A DNA stretch of 64,000 nucleotides, taken from the NCBI RefSeq assembly GCF_000455265.1, contig NZ_HG005139.1, positions 307,495-371,494 of the forward strand, given 5' to 3'. The notes beneath the pieces are model-generated. The model was not told the origin of the DNA. It saw nothing but the letters and a program-made list of their open reading frames with translations, and did not search any database. Made by a program: the position numbers and the translations under genes. This stretch comes from Paenibacillus antibioticophila. GTDB lineage: Bacteria > Bacillota > Bacilli > Paenibacillales > Paenibacillaceae. This document shows positions 42,487-52,923 of the stretch, in pieces; the stretch's first letter is position 1, and each line of letters begins with the position of its first letter.

Positions 42487-43260
42487 ATGAGTGAGGACAA
42501 AGCGCGTGAGCAGCAGACGGTGGTAGATCATCTGACTGAGCTCCGGCGCAGGCTGGTTTATGTGTTAATGGTGTTTGTCCTGGTACTTGTGGGAGCTTTT
42601 TTTATCGTTGATCCGATCTATCATTACATGACCATAAATGTGCTGTCCGGAGTCATTATTGAGTTAAATGCCTTTTCGTTCTGGGATGGCGTTGGCGTCT
42701 ATATGAAGATCTCCATGCTGGTTGCGTTGGCCGTAACTCTTCCGTTTACCTTGTACCAAATCTGGGCCTTTGTCAGTCCGGGTCTGAAGCCTAGGGAACG
42801 TAAGGCTACATTGCGCTATATTCCTTTTGTCTTCATCTTGTTTATTCTGGGCCTAGCCTTTGGATATTTTGTTGTCTTCCCCTTGGCCATGACCTTTACC
42901 GGAACAGTAAACAAGGAGTTGGGCCTTGTCGAAACTTACGGGATGGCAGATTATTTTACATTTCTAATGAATATTGTTCTTCCGATCTCTCTATTGTTTG
43001 AACTGCCGTTAATTATTTTATTTCTTACGCAGCTTCGGCTGTTGAATCCGACACGTCTGAAAAAGATGCGGAGAGTTGCTTATTTCATTCTCGTGGTGAT
43101 CTCGGTGATGATTACGCCGGCCGATTTTTTCTCTGCGTTTTTGGTCCTGATCCCGCTGATCATTCTGTATGAATTCAGTGTGGTTTTATCCGGCAGAGTG
43201 TATAAGCGGCAGCAGGCAAAGGATGCGGAGAGAAACGAAAAGGCTGCTTCCTCCAATTGA
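42487..43260 (+). CDS. tatC: Sec-independent protein translocase TatC
   Basis: 257 residues with six membrane helices. VDHLTELRRRLVYVL is the conserved N-terminal cytoplasmic motif that reads the twin-arginine signal, and FVSPGLKPRERKATLRYIPFVFILFILGLAFGYFVVFPLA follows, both diagnostic. A TatC-TatA pair is the minimal translocase of Gram-positive bacteria. GGGAGGTAG before the ATG at 42487 sets the start. Confidence 0.96.
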   Translation: MSEDKAREQQTVVDHLTELRRRLVYVLMVFVLVLVGAFFIVDPIYHYMTINVLSGVIIELNAFSFWDGVGVYMKISMLVALAVTLPFTLYQIWAFVSPGLKPRERKATLRYIPFVFILFILGLAFGYFVVFPLAMTFTGTVNKELGLVETYGMADYFTFLMNIVLPISLLFELPLIILFLTQLRLLNPTRLKKMRRVAYFILVVISVMITPADFFSAFLVLIPLIILYEFSVVLSGRVYKRQQAKDAERNEKAASSN

Positions 43261-43278
43261 TGAATGCGCGCTGATTAG

Positions 43279-43306
43279 GGCACCCGGAATAAAGGGGTGC
43301 TTTTTC
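43279..43306 (+). terminator. Terminator after tatC
   Basis: GGCACCC and GGGTGC form a stem with a short A-rich loop, followed by TTTTTC. Confidence 0.82.
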
Positions 43307-43409
43307 TATAGTCGCTTCACTTATTGGAATAGTTTTCTAGTCCAAGGGATAGAATGGTGAAGGGCTGTCCGAGGCTAAGCAAAAATTGCAGCTAAATTGA
43401 AGAAGGGAC

Positions 43410-43438
43410 TTGAAATTCGTTTCTAAGTTGAGTATCAT
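43410..43438 (+). promoter_or_regulatory. Sigma-A promoter of groESL
   Basis: TTGAAA (43410-43415), 17-base spacer, TATCAT (43433-43438). Transcription would begin just before or within the CIRCE dyad. Confidence 0.7.
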
Positions 43439-43450
43439 AATTATTGGTTA

Positions 43451-43477
43451 TTAGCACTTGATGTTGTTGAGTGCTAA
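43451..43477. promoter_or_regulatory. CIRCE operator (HrcA site)
   Basis: TTAGCACTT-N9-GAGTGCTAA; only one base differs from the consensus TTAGCACTC-N9-GAGTGCTAA. HrcA binds it and represses groESL until heat shock. Confidence 0.96.
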
Positions 43478-43532
43478 TACATAGTTTAATTTAATTCACT
43501 CTACACAACATATTTAAAGGAGGCTATTTTTC

Positions 43533-43814
43533 ATGATCAAACCTTTAGGTGAACGCGTATTGGTAGAACCAATCCAACAAGAGGAAACTACTGCTTTCGG
43601 GATTGTGCTTCCGGATACAGCGAAGGAGAAGCCACAAGAAGGTAAAGTCGTTGCAGTAGGCAGCGGTGCGCTGAAGGACGGTGCTCGAATTCCACTAGAA
43701 GTGAAGGAAGGCGACCGTGTCTTGTTCTCCAAGTATGCCGGTACGGAAGTAAAGTATGAAGGCAAAGAATATTTGATTATGAAAGAAAGCGACATTCACG
43801 CCATTATCGGCTAA
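43533..43814 (+). CDS. groS: Co-chaperonin GroES
   Basis: 93 residues, full length. [28 protein letters not shown] with the mobile loop, and [31 protein letters not shown] at the end. The heptamer caps GroEL. It has a strong AAAGGAGG site and lies 62 bp before groEL in a CIRCE-controlled operon. Confidence 0.97.
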   Translation: MIKPLGERVLVEPIQQEETTAFGIVLPDTAKEKPQEGKVVAVGSGALKDGARIPLEVKEGDRVLFSKYAGTEVKYEGKEYLIMKESDIHAIIG

Positions 43815-43840
43815 GCAAGCAAAGTGGCATAGAGAATTAG

Positions 43841-45502
<1,662 letters not shown>

Positions 45503-45570
45503 TCTGCAAAGCCGTGTGTGGTAAGGGTTTCTCCTCGGAGAAACCTGGATTGCCCACATTGTGTAAAATA

Positions 45571-45615
45571 AAGACACCTTAGTGTGATGGAAATCACTCT
45601 AAGGTGTCTTCTATT
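45571..45615 (+). terminator. Terminator downstream of groEL
   Basis: AAGACACCTTAGTGTGAT and ATCACTCTAAGGTGTCTT form a stem of about 17 bp with a GGAA loop and a CTATTTTT tail. A smaller hairpin GGTTTCTCC-tc-GGAGAAACC lies 40 bp before it. Confidence 0.9.
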
Positions 45616-45636
45616 TTTAACTAAGGAGATGATGAT

Positions 45637-45744
45637 TTGAGTTTAACAAGACGGTTGAATTCAAATGAGATAGATGGTATAGCCACTTTTTATCATTTTG
45701 ATAATCATACTAAAATTGTACTAACAAATAATATAGCTACATAA
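45637..45744 (+). CDS. Possible small protein of 35 residues in the groEL island
   Basis: A TTG start follows AAGGAGATGATGA, a strong ribosome site. The product MSLTRRLNSNEIDGIATFYH, continuing FDNHTKIVLTNNIAT, has no family I recognise and no membrane segment. The AT-rich composition differs from groEL. It could be the remnant of a longer gene whose remainder was deleted; existence as a translated protein is uncertain. Confidence 0.3.
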   Translation: MSLTRRLNSNEIDGIATFYHFDNHTKIVLTNNIAT

Positions 45745-45752
45745 CAGGAAGC

Positions 45753-46157
45753 CTATATTTTCAACAAAGTCATCCCATACTCATTCGTAACAAAGTTCAT
45801 GTCTGAATCCCGGGAAACCAGTACCAAATTAGCTGTAAAGGCAGTTGCAATAATGAGTGCATCAGGAGTTTTTATTTTCCGACCCTTGCTTCTCTGTTCG
45901 CTTTGCATGGAAGCTGCTTTTCTTGAGACAGCGGAATCGACGTGTATCATATGCCTATGGGAGAATAGTCTTTCTGCGATTAAGAACTGATTGTGTTTGA
46001 CACCGCTCAGTACTTCACATTCCGTAATCGTCGAAAAGAATATCCGTCGTTGTTCTTCTTGGGCTTGTCGTACTAATTTTACAGCGGCATGATCGTTGTC
46101 CAGAATGGCGATGACGATGTTGGAATCGAATAAATATCCGGAGTGGTTGCGGGTCAC
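45753..46157 (-). CDS. PIN-domain (VapC-type) toxin
   Basis: 134 residues. PIN-domain acidic residues are in place: D11 in YLFDSNIVIAIL, Glu in STITECEVLSG, the pair in KIKTPDALIIATAF and Asp in LVSRDSDMNFV. Such enzymes cut tRNA or rRNA when freed from their antitoxin. The start overlaps the antitoxin stop by 4 bases (ATGA), the usual coupling of type II modules. It lies in the small island behind groEL, consistent with a mobile origin. Confidence 0.88.
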   Translation of the reverse strand: MTRNHSGYLFDSNIVIAILDNDHAAVKLVRQAQEEQRRIFFSTITECEVLSGVKHNQFLIAERLFSHRHMIHVDSAVSRKAASMQSEQRSKGRKIKTPDALIIATAFTANLVLVSRDSDMNFVTNEYGMTLLKI

Positions 46158-46387
46158 TTTCCCCAGCCCTCCCGTGACTCCTGAATGTGGTTTAATAATT
46201 CTTGCGCTTCCCCGGGCTTCAGAATTCCAGCCACACTTAAAATGTCATCTACTGAGTAATCATCATAGTCCTCGATGGTTTCTGCTTCAAGGTCTATGAC
46301 AAGCTTCTTGGTGGAAATATTGTTTTCAGATAAAAACTCCCTTAAGTCTTTTGCTATATGAGGATGGAGTTTGCGTACCATTGACAT
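46154..46387 (-). CDS. Putative antitoxin of the PIN-toxin pair
   Basis: 77 residues from the ATG at 46387 (AAAGGAG about 10 bases before). MSMVRKLHPHIAKDLREFLSENNISTKKLVIDLEAETIEDYDDYSVDDILSVAGILKPGEAQELLNHIQESREGWGK (read as separate blocks: a basic helical N-terminus, an acidic middle at 35-50, an amphipathic C-terminal helix). I cannot place it in AbrB, RHH or Phd families; the acidic C-terminal half may wrap the toxin. Function is inferred from position and from the coupled start of the PIN gene. Confidence 0.72.
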   Translation of the reverse strand: MSMVRKLHPHIAKDLREFLSENNISTKKLVIDLEAETIEDYDDYSVDDILSVAGILKPGEAQELLNHIQESREGWGK

Positions 46388-46447
46388 GGAGAACCACTCC
46401 TTTATCAAAATATGTTGCTAAATTGTTTCGTTCTCGCGATCTTCTTC

Positions 46448-46543
46448 GATCTTTACTTATAAACAATTATACCCGATAATGTAATGAATGGATACGGCCG
46501 CGGCGCACAGAACGAGCTGTTATCGTGTGCCTTTCTTGTACTA
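46448..46543. repeat. Dispersed ~100-bp repeat, copy 1
   Basis: ATCTTTACTTATAAACAATT...ATACCCG...AATGAATGGATACG...GAGCTGTTATCGTGTGCCTTTC matches 52984-53080 over its whole length with scattered changes. Both copies lie near a type I toxin locus. Confidence 0.6.
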
Positions 46544-46555
46544 TTGGGATTAATG

Positions 46556-46690
46556 TTAGTGCCCACAACTTGCCCACATTTTGCCCACGAACTCTAAGCA
46601 TGCATCGTATTCAAACGGAGTTATCGAACCAAATTTTCTAGAAAACCGGACAAATAGTCCGCCAAAATACTCAAAAAACCCATGAAATCG
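46556..46690 (-). pseudogene. Possible 3' remnant of a phage-type integrase
   Basis: A minus-strand open frame ends with SITPFEYDACLEFVGKMWASCGH. The GTGGGCAAAATGTGGGCAAG bases around its stop resemble the common 3' end of Firmicute tyrosine integrase genes (…KMWA…). Only about 40 residues are left and no catalytic residue is visible. Tentative. Confidence 0.25.
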
Positions 46691-46700
46691 CATTTGTCTC

Positions 46701-46724
46701 ATGGGCGGCATGATGTAATAAAGG
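46701..46724 (+). repeat. groEL 3'-end direct repeat, right copy (candidate att core)
   Basis: Identical 24 bases to 45479-45502; no groEL coding sequence precedes it. It marks the far end of the 1.2-kb island. Confidence 0.65.
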
Positions 46725-46756
46725 GTACAAAAACCCTGTAATAGCGCATGAAGAGA

Positions 46757-46787
46757 GGGTGTTCCAAAGTTTTCTTTTGGGACACCC
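46757..46787. repeat. 31-bp hairpin repeat, second copy
   Basis: Exact reverse complement of 35945-35975. It may be a solo insertion-sequence end or a terminator that spread with such an element. Confidence 0.55.
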
Positions 46788-46840
46788 TCTTCAATTATTA
46801 CGATATTGAGGTATGCCATACGTTGTGTTACGATAATAAT

Positions 46841-46956
46841 AGAAATAAGGAGCTGGTCGCCACCAGCTCCCTGCACAACACTTGGGTGGAATACCTCCAA
46901 GAATGAGCTTGAAAATAACCCGTTCCCCTGGCGCTAACCTGGGCGGGTTATTTTCG
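46841..46956 (+). ncRNA. Predicted antisense antitoxin RNA of type I toxin locus 1
   Basis: A plus-strand promoter TTGAGG (46806-46811), 17-base spacer, TACGAT (46829-46834) points at the 3' end of the minus-strand toxin gene. The transcript would contain the GGAGCTGG/CCACCAGCTCC hairpin (46849-46871) and stop at AAAATAACCCG...CGGGTTATTTT (46913-46956), covering the toxin stop codon. Locus 2 shows the same parts in mirror orientation. Start and end are predictions. Confidence 0.55.
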
Positions 46957-47034
46957 TTTATTCAGATAAGTGAGGAGTGCAAGGACAAACATTCCGAGCA
47001 TCATGACTTCTGAAAACGAAAATAGGATAAGCAT
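46948..47034 (-). CDS. Putative holin-like type I toxin, locus 1
   Basis: 28 residues: MLILFSFSEVMMLGMFVLAL then LTYLNKRK. One hydrophobic helix followed by a basic end is the pattern of 'putative holin-like toxin' peptides of Firmicute type I systems. The ribosome site GGAGG lies in a hairpin with CCTCC (CCTCC-ggac-GGAGG), which would mask translation. The ATG at 47034 is close to the site; the GTG just before it is an alternative. Expressed toxin would insert into the membrane; an antisense RNA is predicted over its 3' end. Confidence 0.6.
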   Translation of the reverse strand: MLILFSFSEVMMLGMFVLALLTYLNKRK

Positions 47035-47147
47035 CACCTCCGTCCGGAGGCAATACTTCCCACCCAAGTTCAGTTGTACAAGCCAAATTATACCACGAGT
47101 CTGCCATAGCTGCAGGCTCTTTATTTTGCCTGAAAGGAGGAAACCCA

Positions 47148-47312
47148 ATGGAAGAAAGAAACAACACTACTGCTAAATTCGAAGTTTTAAATCTGGGCGG
47201 ACTTGAAGAGCTGTTGCACGAATCCCGATAACTCGCGCAACAGCTTGAAGAAAAATGCAAACAGATTAGGGGCTGGCAGCCGCATGTTTCATCGAATCAT
47301 TCAAAGACCTAA
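47148..47312 (+). pseudogene. Small phage-type coiled-coil gene with an in-frame stop
   Basis: ATG at 47148 follows AAAGGAGGAAACCC, one of the best ribosome sites in the window. The frame reads MEERNNTTAKFEVLNLGGLE then ELLHESR, a TAA at 47229, and continues in the same frame LAQQLEEKCKQIRGWQPHVS to a stop at 47310. The second part continues the heptad pattern, so the TAA looks like a nonsense change in a protein of about 54 residues. The 27-residue product alone may also be real. Confidence 0.45.
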
Positions 47313-47355
47313 TTGCCTACGAGTGTAGTCAACTGTTGCATTTTAAGTAAATCAC

Positions 47356-49761
47356 TTATTCCACAACAAGAATACGAGGCGATGCTTTACGGATGACATT
47401 GGATGAGACCCAGGCTCCCAGAGCGGCGGAGATGATGTTGATGCTGGCGATGAGCAGAATTCCGCCCCAGTTCAGAACAATTGGCAAATGAACAATGCCG
47501 TATCCGGCAAGAACCGTTTCCAGCAGGGTGGGTAGCAAATAAACGCCTGCCGCGATGCCAAGTATGGCTCCGATCGCCGATAGAGCGGCGATTCCCAAAG
47601 TTATTGACCATCTTAAGCGGTTAGAGGCCATGCCGACCGATTTATAAATGCCATAGGTTTTACTTTCTCTCCGAATATTAATGCGGCAGGTACTGAAAAT
47701 AATGATGAACGTAACGAGTACAAATAGCAGACCCATCAGACTCATCGGGAAGATTAAAATGTTGGACGCCTCTTTAAAGACGGAATCCAGCAGCGTCTGT
47801 TGTGTTACTACTGATGTGGAAGCTTTAAAGCTAATATTCAATGCATCCGCCACCGTATCCGCCTGATTAAGGCCGTTCACATTAATAAATACCACATCCA
47901 CATCATTGTAGGTCGGATTAACCGTTCTAACAGCATCCATCGTAGTGCGTCCAGAAATGGACATATTGGCTATGGCTTGATAAATTCCCGTGATGATAAA
48001 GGTCTGCTGCTTACCTTCAATATATACATCTATCACGTCGCCCAGGTTCTTATTCAACATTTTCGCCACGTTTACGCCAAGGGCAATTTCATTTGGCAGG
48101 CGCGGATTGTTTCCGCTCAAGGTTTCAAATCCTAATTGCCGGTAGTCTCCGTCAAGAACGCTAATAGAGATACTCAGCGATTGACCAACTGTATCCGGTT
48201 TAGCTTCTGAACTGATGATCCCTGTTATATTAGCCTGCCAGCCATAATTAGCAATTCTGGAATCGGCATTTAGGACTTGCTCGAATTCGGCACGGGGGAA
48301 CTCGGTTTTGTTAACAATCACGGCTGCGATATTGGCGTTGTCATAACCCCATTTCGCTGCTGTATGCTGAATGCCGGTAATGCTGCTTATCAGAACATAC
48401 CCCAGTACCAATACAGAGGAAGCCATCGTGGTCAATATCAACATGAGAACGGACACTTTAATATTCTTGATCAGGTTCCTTAGACCGATAACAACGGTGG
48501 CGGGAAAATGACCGAATCCAAGCCGTCGAACGCCGGCCGAGTTCATTCTGCGGCTGATTTTGCTGTTGTCCGTTTCCGACATGCCATAACGAATCGCTTG
48601 TACTGGTTGTATCTTACGCGCTTTCTTTGCATACAGCACCACGAACAAAATAACCAGGGCGAATAAGATCAGCCCTATGAGCATGGCGGCGCCGAAGCCT
48701 TGAATTCTGAGATCGGTATCGGCTGTCTTAAGCGAAGATAGCGAGAAGGTAAGGATAAGCCGGGACGACAGGGTACTAAGTACCAATCCGGGCGGTATGG
48801 AAACAAACGAAAGAAACGAATACAGCATGACATAGGTAGCGATTGTTCTACGGGACGTCAGGCCTAATGATTTGAGTACCCCAATGGTTTTGTAATTGGC
48901 CAGAATGGAATCGGAGATGGTAAAGCCAATGGTAATGAGCGCAATCAGCATCATGACCATGCCCAAGAAAATCATAACAAATCCGATGATCCGATTAATG
49001 ATCAGGTAAAAAGATAATATGCTTTCAAACTCCATTTTCGATTCGAGGAACGGGGTGCCTAGATCTTTTTCAAAAACCTCCCAATAGTCCCTATTGTTGC
49101 TGTAATCAGCAAAGCGAAGCCCGATCAAATAATTATCATTGCCTGGCAAAGCCGTGAGTTTCCCTTGATAATCATCGCTGTTCATCCAGATACGTGAGGT
49201 ATTTGAGAATGGTGCGCCGAAAGGAACATCCACAACAATGGCAGACACCCGCAACTCCAGTGTGGTGGCTCCGGCTTTGAAGCTGATCGTGTCGCCTACG
49301 GAAATATTGTAGGAGTTAGCCATGGAAGTGGGAACCCATATCGCTCCCTTCTCCGGAGTAGAGCTTACCATGCCTTGCGAGAAAACAAGCTCATCTACGC
49401 CCAGAGGAGAAGCAGGGGTATTCATCATGAACAAATAAAGGTTCGGAAAGTCCTGACCCTGATGAGAGATTCCCGACAAAGCACGATATTGCAGCAGTTT
49501 TGTTACTTCGACGCCATCCTGTGCAGCCCACCAATCATGGACAAATTGCGGGTCATGATGCCCTTTTTCAAGCGTCAGGATTTGATGAGATCCGTTTGTG
49601 CGGCTATGCATTTCGGTGAACAGATTACCGGTATTGGCAATAATGATCGCCGCCGTGGAGACCAACAACGTGGATAGCAGGATGAGTAAGGCGATAAACA
49701 GATTTTGAACCTTGCTTTTTTTTAAATAGGATAAGCTAAGCCTCCAAACTGCACCCATCAT
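47356..49761 (-). CDS. FtsX-family ABC transporter permease
   Basis: 801 residues with the layout of long two-module permeases: a first helix (25-45), a large extracellular domain (about 50-260), three helices (about 270-400), then a second helix (about 440), a second extracellular domain (about 470-670) and three final helices. The FtsX/MacB core motifs ...ANYKTIGVLKSLGLTSRRTIATYVML and KTYGIYKSVGMASNRLRWSI mark the cytoplasmic loops. It works with the ATPase gene before it, whose stop touches its start. Probable role: export or sensing of peptides or lipoproteins, under the two-component system upstream. Confidence 0.92.
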   Translation of the reverse strand: MMGAVWRLSLSYLKKSKVQNLFIALLILLSTLLVSTAAIIIANTGNLFTEMHSRTNGSHQILTLEKGHHDPQFVHDWWAAQDGVEVTKLLQYRALSGISHQGQDFPNLYLFMMNTPASPLGVDELVFSQGMVSSTPEKGAIWVPTSMANSYNISVGDTISFKAGATTLELRVSAIVVDVPFGAPFSNTSRIWMNSDDYQGKLTALPGNDNYLIGLRFADYSNNRDYWEVFEKDLGTPFLESKMEFESILSFYLIINRIIGFVMIFLGMVMMLIALITIGFTISDSILANYKTIGVLKSLGLTSRRTIATYVMLYSFLSFVSIPPGLVLSTLSSRLILTFSLSSLKTADTDLRIQGFGAAMLIGLILFALVILFVVLYAKKARKIQPVQAIRYGMSETDNSKISRRMNSAGVRRLGFGHFPATVVIGLRNLIKNIKVSVLMLILTTMASSVLVLGYVLISSITGIQHTAAKWGYDNANIAAVIVNKTEFPRAEFEQVLNADSRIANYGWQANITGIISSEAKPDTVGQSLSISISVLDGDYRQLGFETLSGNNPRLPNEIALGVNVAKMLNKNLGDVIDVYIEGKQQTFIITGIYQAIANMSISGRTTMDAVRTVNPTYNDVDVVFINVNGLNQADTVADALNISFKASTSVVTQQTLLDSVFKEASNILIFPMSLMGLLFVLVTFIIIFSTCRINIRRESKTYGIYKSVGMASNRLRWSITLGIAALSAIGAILGIAAGVYLLPTLLETVLAGYGIVHLPIVLNWGGILLIASINIISAALGAWVSSNVIRKASPRILVVE

Positions 49762-50520
49762 TTACTCCTTTCTCGAAACGAAGGAGAAGATCAGGGCTTC
49801 CCGTTCCTGGCTATGATTAGCGTCGTATTTCTCAAACTCCAGAATTCCGCCGATTTTACCGTCCCGGATATAAAAAAGCCGGTCAGCCCTACAGGCTGCT
49901 TTAATGTCGTGAGTAACCATAACGACCGACTGCCCCTGACGATTTATACCGCTTAGAATGTCGAGTACGGCTTTGCCGTGATCGTAATTCAAGCTTCCGG
50001 TCGGCTCATCCGCGAAGATGATGTCGGGAGAATTAATCAATGCCCGGGCAATCGCCGCTCGTTGCTGTTGTCCACCCGAGGTTTGGGAAGGAAGGCGGTT
50101 ATTCAGGCTGTCGATCCCCATGGAACGGAGCAATTCATTCGCTTTAGCCTTCACTTTGTTCTTTTTATATCCGGCAATATAGCCCGGTAAGGAAACGTTG
50201 TCCATAATTGAAAGATCAGGCACAAGGTTTATACTTTGATAAATATAACCTATCCTCTTGGTGCGGAAATCGGACATCTCTTGTTCGCTATAAGCATCAA
50301 TACGTTGCTCGCGGAAGTAGACCTCACCCGCACTAACATTATCCAGCCCGCTAAGCAGGTACAGCAGGGTTGACTTTCCCGACCCGGAATTCCCCATGAT
50401 GACAGTAAACTCCCCTTCATAGATTTCCAGGTCAATATTGCGGATCGCATGATGCTGCTCGCTTCCGGCATTGTATGTCTTACATAGATTTTGGGCGCGG
50501 ATAATTACCGTTCCGGACAT
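49762..50520 (-). CDS. ABC transporter ATP-binding protein (LolD/MacB type)
   Basis: 252 residues from the ATG at 50520, 8 bases after GGGAG. Walker [24 protein letters not shown] (around 40-60), Q-loop [15 protein letters not shown], signature [17 protein letters not shown], Walker [17 protein letters not shown] and VMVTHD. The LSGLD and ADEPTG(S/N)L forms are typical of MacB/LolD and Bce-type ATPases that serve FtsX permeases, as here. The closing extension ([22 protein letters not shown]) is short. Confidence 0.94.
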   Translation of the reverse strand: MSGTVIIRAQNLCKTYNAGSEQHHAIRNIDLEIYEGEFTVIMGNSGSGKSTLLYLLSGLDNVSAGEVYFREQRIDAYSEQEMSDFRTKRIGYIYQSINLVPDLSIMDNVSLPGYIAGYKKNKVKAKANELLRSMGIDSLNNRLPSQTSGGQQQRAAIARALINSPDIIFADEPTGSLNYDHGKAVLDILSGINRQGQSVVMVTHDIKAACRADRLFYIRDGKIGGILEFEKYDANHSQEREALIFSFVSRKE

Positions 50521-50616
50521 TTGCATCACTCCCGTTTTTCTGTTTAAGCAACAGTATAGGTGCCGAATATTTAAAAAGGCTTATCAAGTTATTAATAAAA
50601 TATTACTGCTGCGAAT

Positions 50617-52053
50617 TTAACAGTTAGGAAGAGTGAAATGGAATGTAGTTCCTTGCCCCTCTTTGCTTGTAAAAGAAATCTGACCGCCGTGAGCTTCAAT
50701 AATAGTTTTGCAAATCGAAAGACCTAAGCCTGATCCCTCCAAAGCATGCTCCCGGTAGGCGGTGCTTGCTTGTCCTTTGAAATAACGCTCAAATATAAAA
50801 GGCATATCCTGGGGCCGGATTCCTTTGCCTGTATCGGCAATCGTAATCTTCAAATGTCCCGTCTCTAACTCGGCTTTGATCATGATGGTGTCCCCGGGAG
50901 CGGTGTGCTTTAACGCGTTGGATACTAGATTGGAGATCACTTGCTCGATCCGCACGGTATCGATATTGATCAGAACGTTTGGGATATTCTCAGGTTCTAC
51001 GTAAACCAGGCCATTAGAACGGACATAATGACCGATAGGTTTGAGCATATGCTGCAATAGTTCCTGGCTATACTGTTCACGAGGATCTACCGAAATCTGC
51101 CCTAGTTCCTGTAAGGCATGAATAAGCAGGTCATCCACAAGCCTTGCTATTTTATCCGTATTGGTTCGCATGACTTCAACGTATTCCAACATCGTTTCCG
51201 GGTCCGGACAAATGCCCTCAAGAATCGCGTCTATGTAAGCCTTCACGGTTGTAATCGGAGTTTTTAGATCATGGGAGATATTTGAAATCAGTTCTTTTTG
51301 CGCTTGCTCCTGCTTGATCCTCTGTATGTTCAGATGCTTAATTTCTTCTCTCATCAAATCAAACATCCCAAATAATTCGTCCAGTTCATCCATTCTGGCG
51401 TATTGAATCTGCTGCTCGTAATTCCCCTTCAGGATGGCTTCAGCATGCTGCTTCAATGTTTGAACCGGGGATATCAGGTGCAGTTCCATTTTTCTTTTAA
51501 TTGAATTGAATAGAACAACTAGGCTCAGAGAGAGCAGTATTGCAGCAAGGAAAAGCAATAGGGGGATAGTGTTGGTATTCTGTTCGAGAATGATGTTTTC
51601 AGGCACAGTAAAAATAGCATTTCCTATTTGGGTCGGGGGCGTTCCGCTAATGACAGGAAAAGCAATTTCAAAGTATTCTCCTGCTTGCAAAGCAGAGTGC
51701 ATGTCATAGTGAAGATCAGTATGTAAATCGATTTTTTGAATCGGGGGGAGGCCTGCTGTTTGGAAGGAAACCGTACCAGCAGGATTTGTATACATCATTT
51801 CAACATGGTTAGCTTGCGTTAATGTGTTAAGTTGCTCCCGAACCCCAGCATCATCAAGCTTGTCCGCATGTTGCTCCAGATAAAGCATGATCGGATTAAC
51901 GGTTATCCGAACTTGGTTGATAACATACTTGGGATCGGAGGCACTGTCACCAGTATCGATGTACATAAAAAGACCTATACTGCAGCCTGTTATTATGGTC
52001 AGACAAATTATGACGGCCCTGAACCAGTTCCTAGACCAACTGCTCAATGACAT
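50617..52053 (-). CDS. Sensor histidine kinase
   Basis: 478 residues. Two membrane helices (about 12-32 and 163-185) bracket an extracytoplasmic sensor of about 130 residues. HAMP follows, then the dimerisation helix ELISNISHDLKTPITTVKAY with phospho-acceptor His261 and the ATPase with NALKHT (N box), IADTGKGIRPQDMPFIFERYF and GSGLGLSICKTIIEAHGG. The sensor domain is much larger than in Bce-type kinases, so it may sense its signal directly. Second gene of the unit response regulator-kinase-ATPase-permease. Confidence 0.95.
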   Translation of the reverse strand: MSLSSWSRNWFRAVIICLTIITGCSIGLFMYIDTGDSASDPKYVINQVRITVNPIMLYLEQHADKLDDAGVREQLNTLTQANHVEMMYTNPAGTVSFQTAGLPPIQKIDLHTDLHYDMHSALQAGEYFEIAFPVISGTPPTQIGNAIFTVPENIILEQNTNTIPLLLFLAAILLSLSLVVLFNSIKRKMELHLISPVQTLKQHAEAILKGNYEQQIQYARMDELDELFGMFDLMREEIKHLNIQRIKQEQAQKELISNISHDLKTPITTVKAYIDAILEGICPDPETMLEYVEVMRTNTDKIARLVDDLLIHALQELGQISVDPREQYSQELLQHMLKPIGHYVRSNGLVYVEPENIPNVLINIDTVRIEQVISNLVSNALKHTAPGDTIMIKAELETGHLKITIADTGKGIRPQDMPFIFERYFKGQASTAYREHALEGSGLGLSICKTIIEAHGGQISFTSKEGQGTTFHFTLPNC

Positions 52054-52074
52054 GAAGTATGCTCCAATCGTAGA

Positions 52075-52773
52075 TTAGTCCAAACTAAATTTATATCCGA
52101 CGCCCCATACTGTCTTCAGATAGACCGGGTTCGATGGATCGGCCTCAATCTTTTCCCGGAGCCTGCGGATATATACGGTTACTGTGTTCTCATCCCCGTA
52201 TGCCGCATATCCCCAAACCGCGTCAAGCAGTTGAGCTTTGGAGAACACTTGATTTTTGTGGCTTGCCAGATAGTGGAGCATCTCGAACTCTTTGGCCGAC
52301 AGCGCAGCCTCTTTGCCGTCTATCGTTATCTTATAAGCCTTTTTATCAATCATCAGCCTGCCTAAATGTAGCTTGTCAGGATCTTGCCGCTCGCCAGTAA
52401 TCATTTCATATCTGCGGAAGTGGGCATTAATTCGGGCCAGCAATTCACTTAAAGAAAATGGCTTGGTCATATAATCGTCGGCTCCGAAGCCAAGTCCCAG
52501 AACTTTATCTATATCGCTGCCTCTAGCGCTTAAAATAAGAATGGGCACATTATTTCTGCGCCTGATTTCCCTGCATAAATCAATGCCATCCATATCCGGG
52601 AGCATAATATCGAGAATAATATAATCCGGTTGCAGCAGCTCCAACATCTGCAAGCCGTCTTTTCCGTTCCCTGCAATGGCAGCCTCATATTTGTTTTTTG
52701 CTAAATAATCTCTCAAAATACGCGAAATATCTTGCTCATCTTCAATAATGAGGATTTTACGGACTTGCTCCAT
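52075..52773 (-). CDS. OmpR/PhoB-family response regulator
   Basis: 232 residues from the ATG at 52773 (GGAGAG six bases before; the TTG at 52779 is too close). Receiver domain with acidic pocket E11-D12 and phospho-acceptor D55 (DYIILDIMLPDMDG), Lys in YMTKPFSL; winged-helix domain from about 135 with LSAKEFEMLHYLASHKNQVFSKAQLLDAVWGY and TVTVYIRRLREKIE. It is paired with the kinase 21 bp downstream and probably activates the ABC genes behind it. Confidence 0.95.
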   Translation of the reverse strand: MEQVRKILIIEDEQDISRILRDYLAKNKYEAAIAGNGKDGLQMLELLQPDYIILDIMLPDMDGIDLCREIRRRNNVPILILSARGSDIDKVLGLGFGADDYMTKPFSLSELLARINAHFRRYEMITGERQDPDKLHLGRLMIDKKAYKITIDGKEAALSAKEFEMLHYLASHKNQVFSKAQLLDAVWGYAAYGDENTVTVYIRRLREKIEADPSNPVYLKTVWGVGYKFSLD

Positions 52774-52820
52774 GGTCAACTCTCCATTTGTTTTAGGCGT
52801 ACTTTCTCTATTATTTTATA

Positions 52821-52888
52821 CTATATAAGTTGAACTACTGAATATTACGTTCTGGGGGCAACGTGTGAAGTGTTCTTACGATTATATA
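52821..52888. repeat. Partial copy of the MITE-like repeat
   Basis: CTATATAAGTTGAACTA (52821-52837) equals the left end and GGGGGCAACGTGTGAAGTGTTCTTACGA the inner block; the right half is lost. Confidence 0.7.
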
Positions 52889-52923
52889 GTCAGCATTATC
52901 AAACTCGGGTATATGGAATAAAG

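Noticed and set aside
47356-52773. BceRS-BceAB bacitracin-type module
   Set aside because: The ABC part is similar, but the kinase has a large extracellular sensor, whereas BceS-type kinases have almost none, and the permease has two large extracellular domains.
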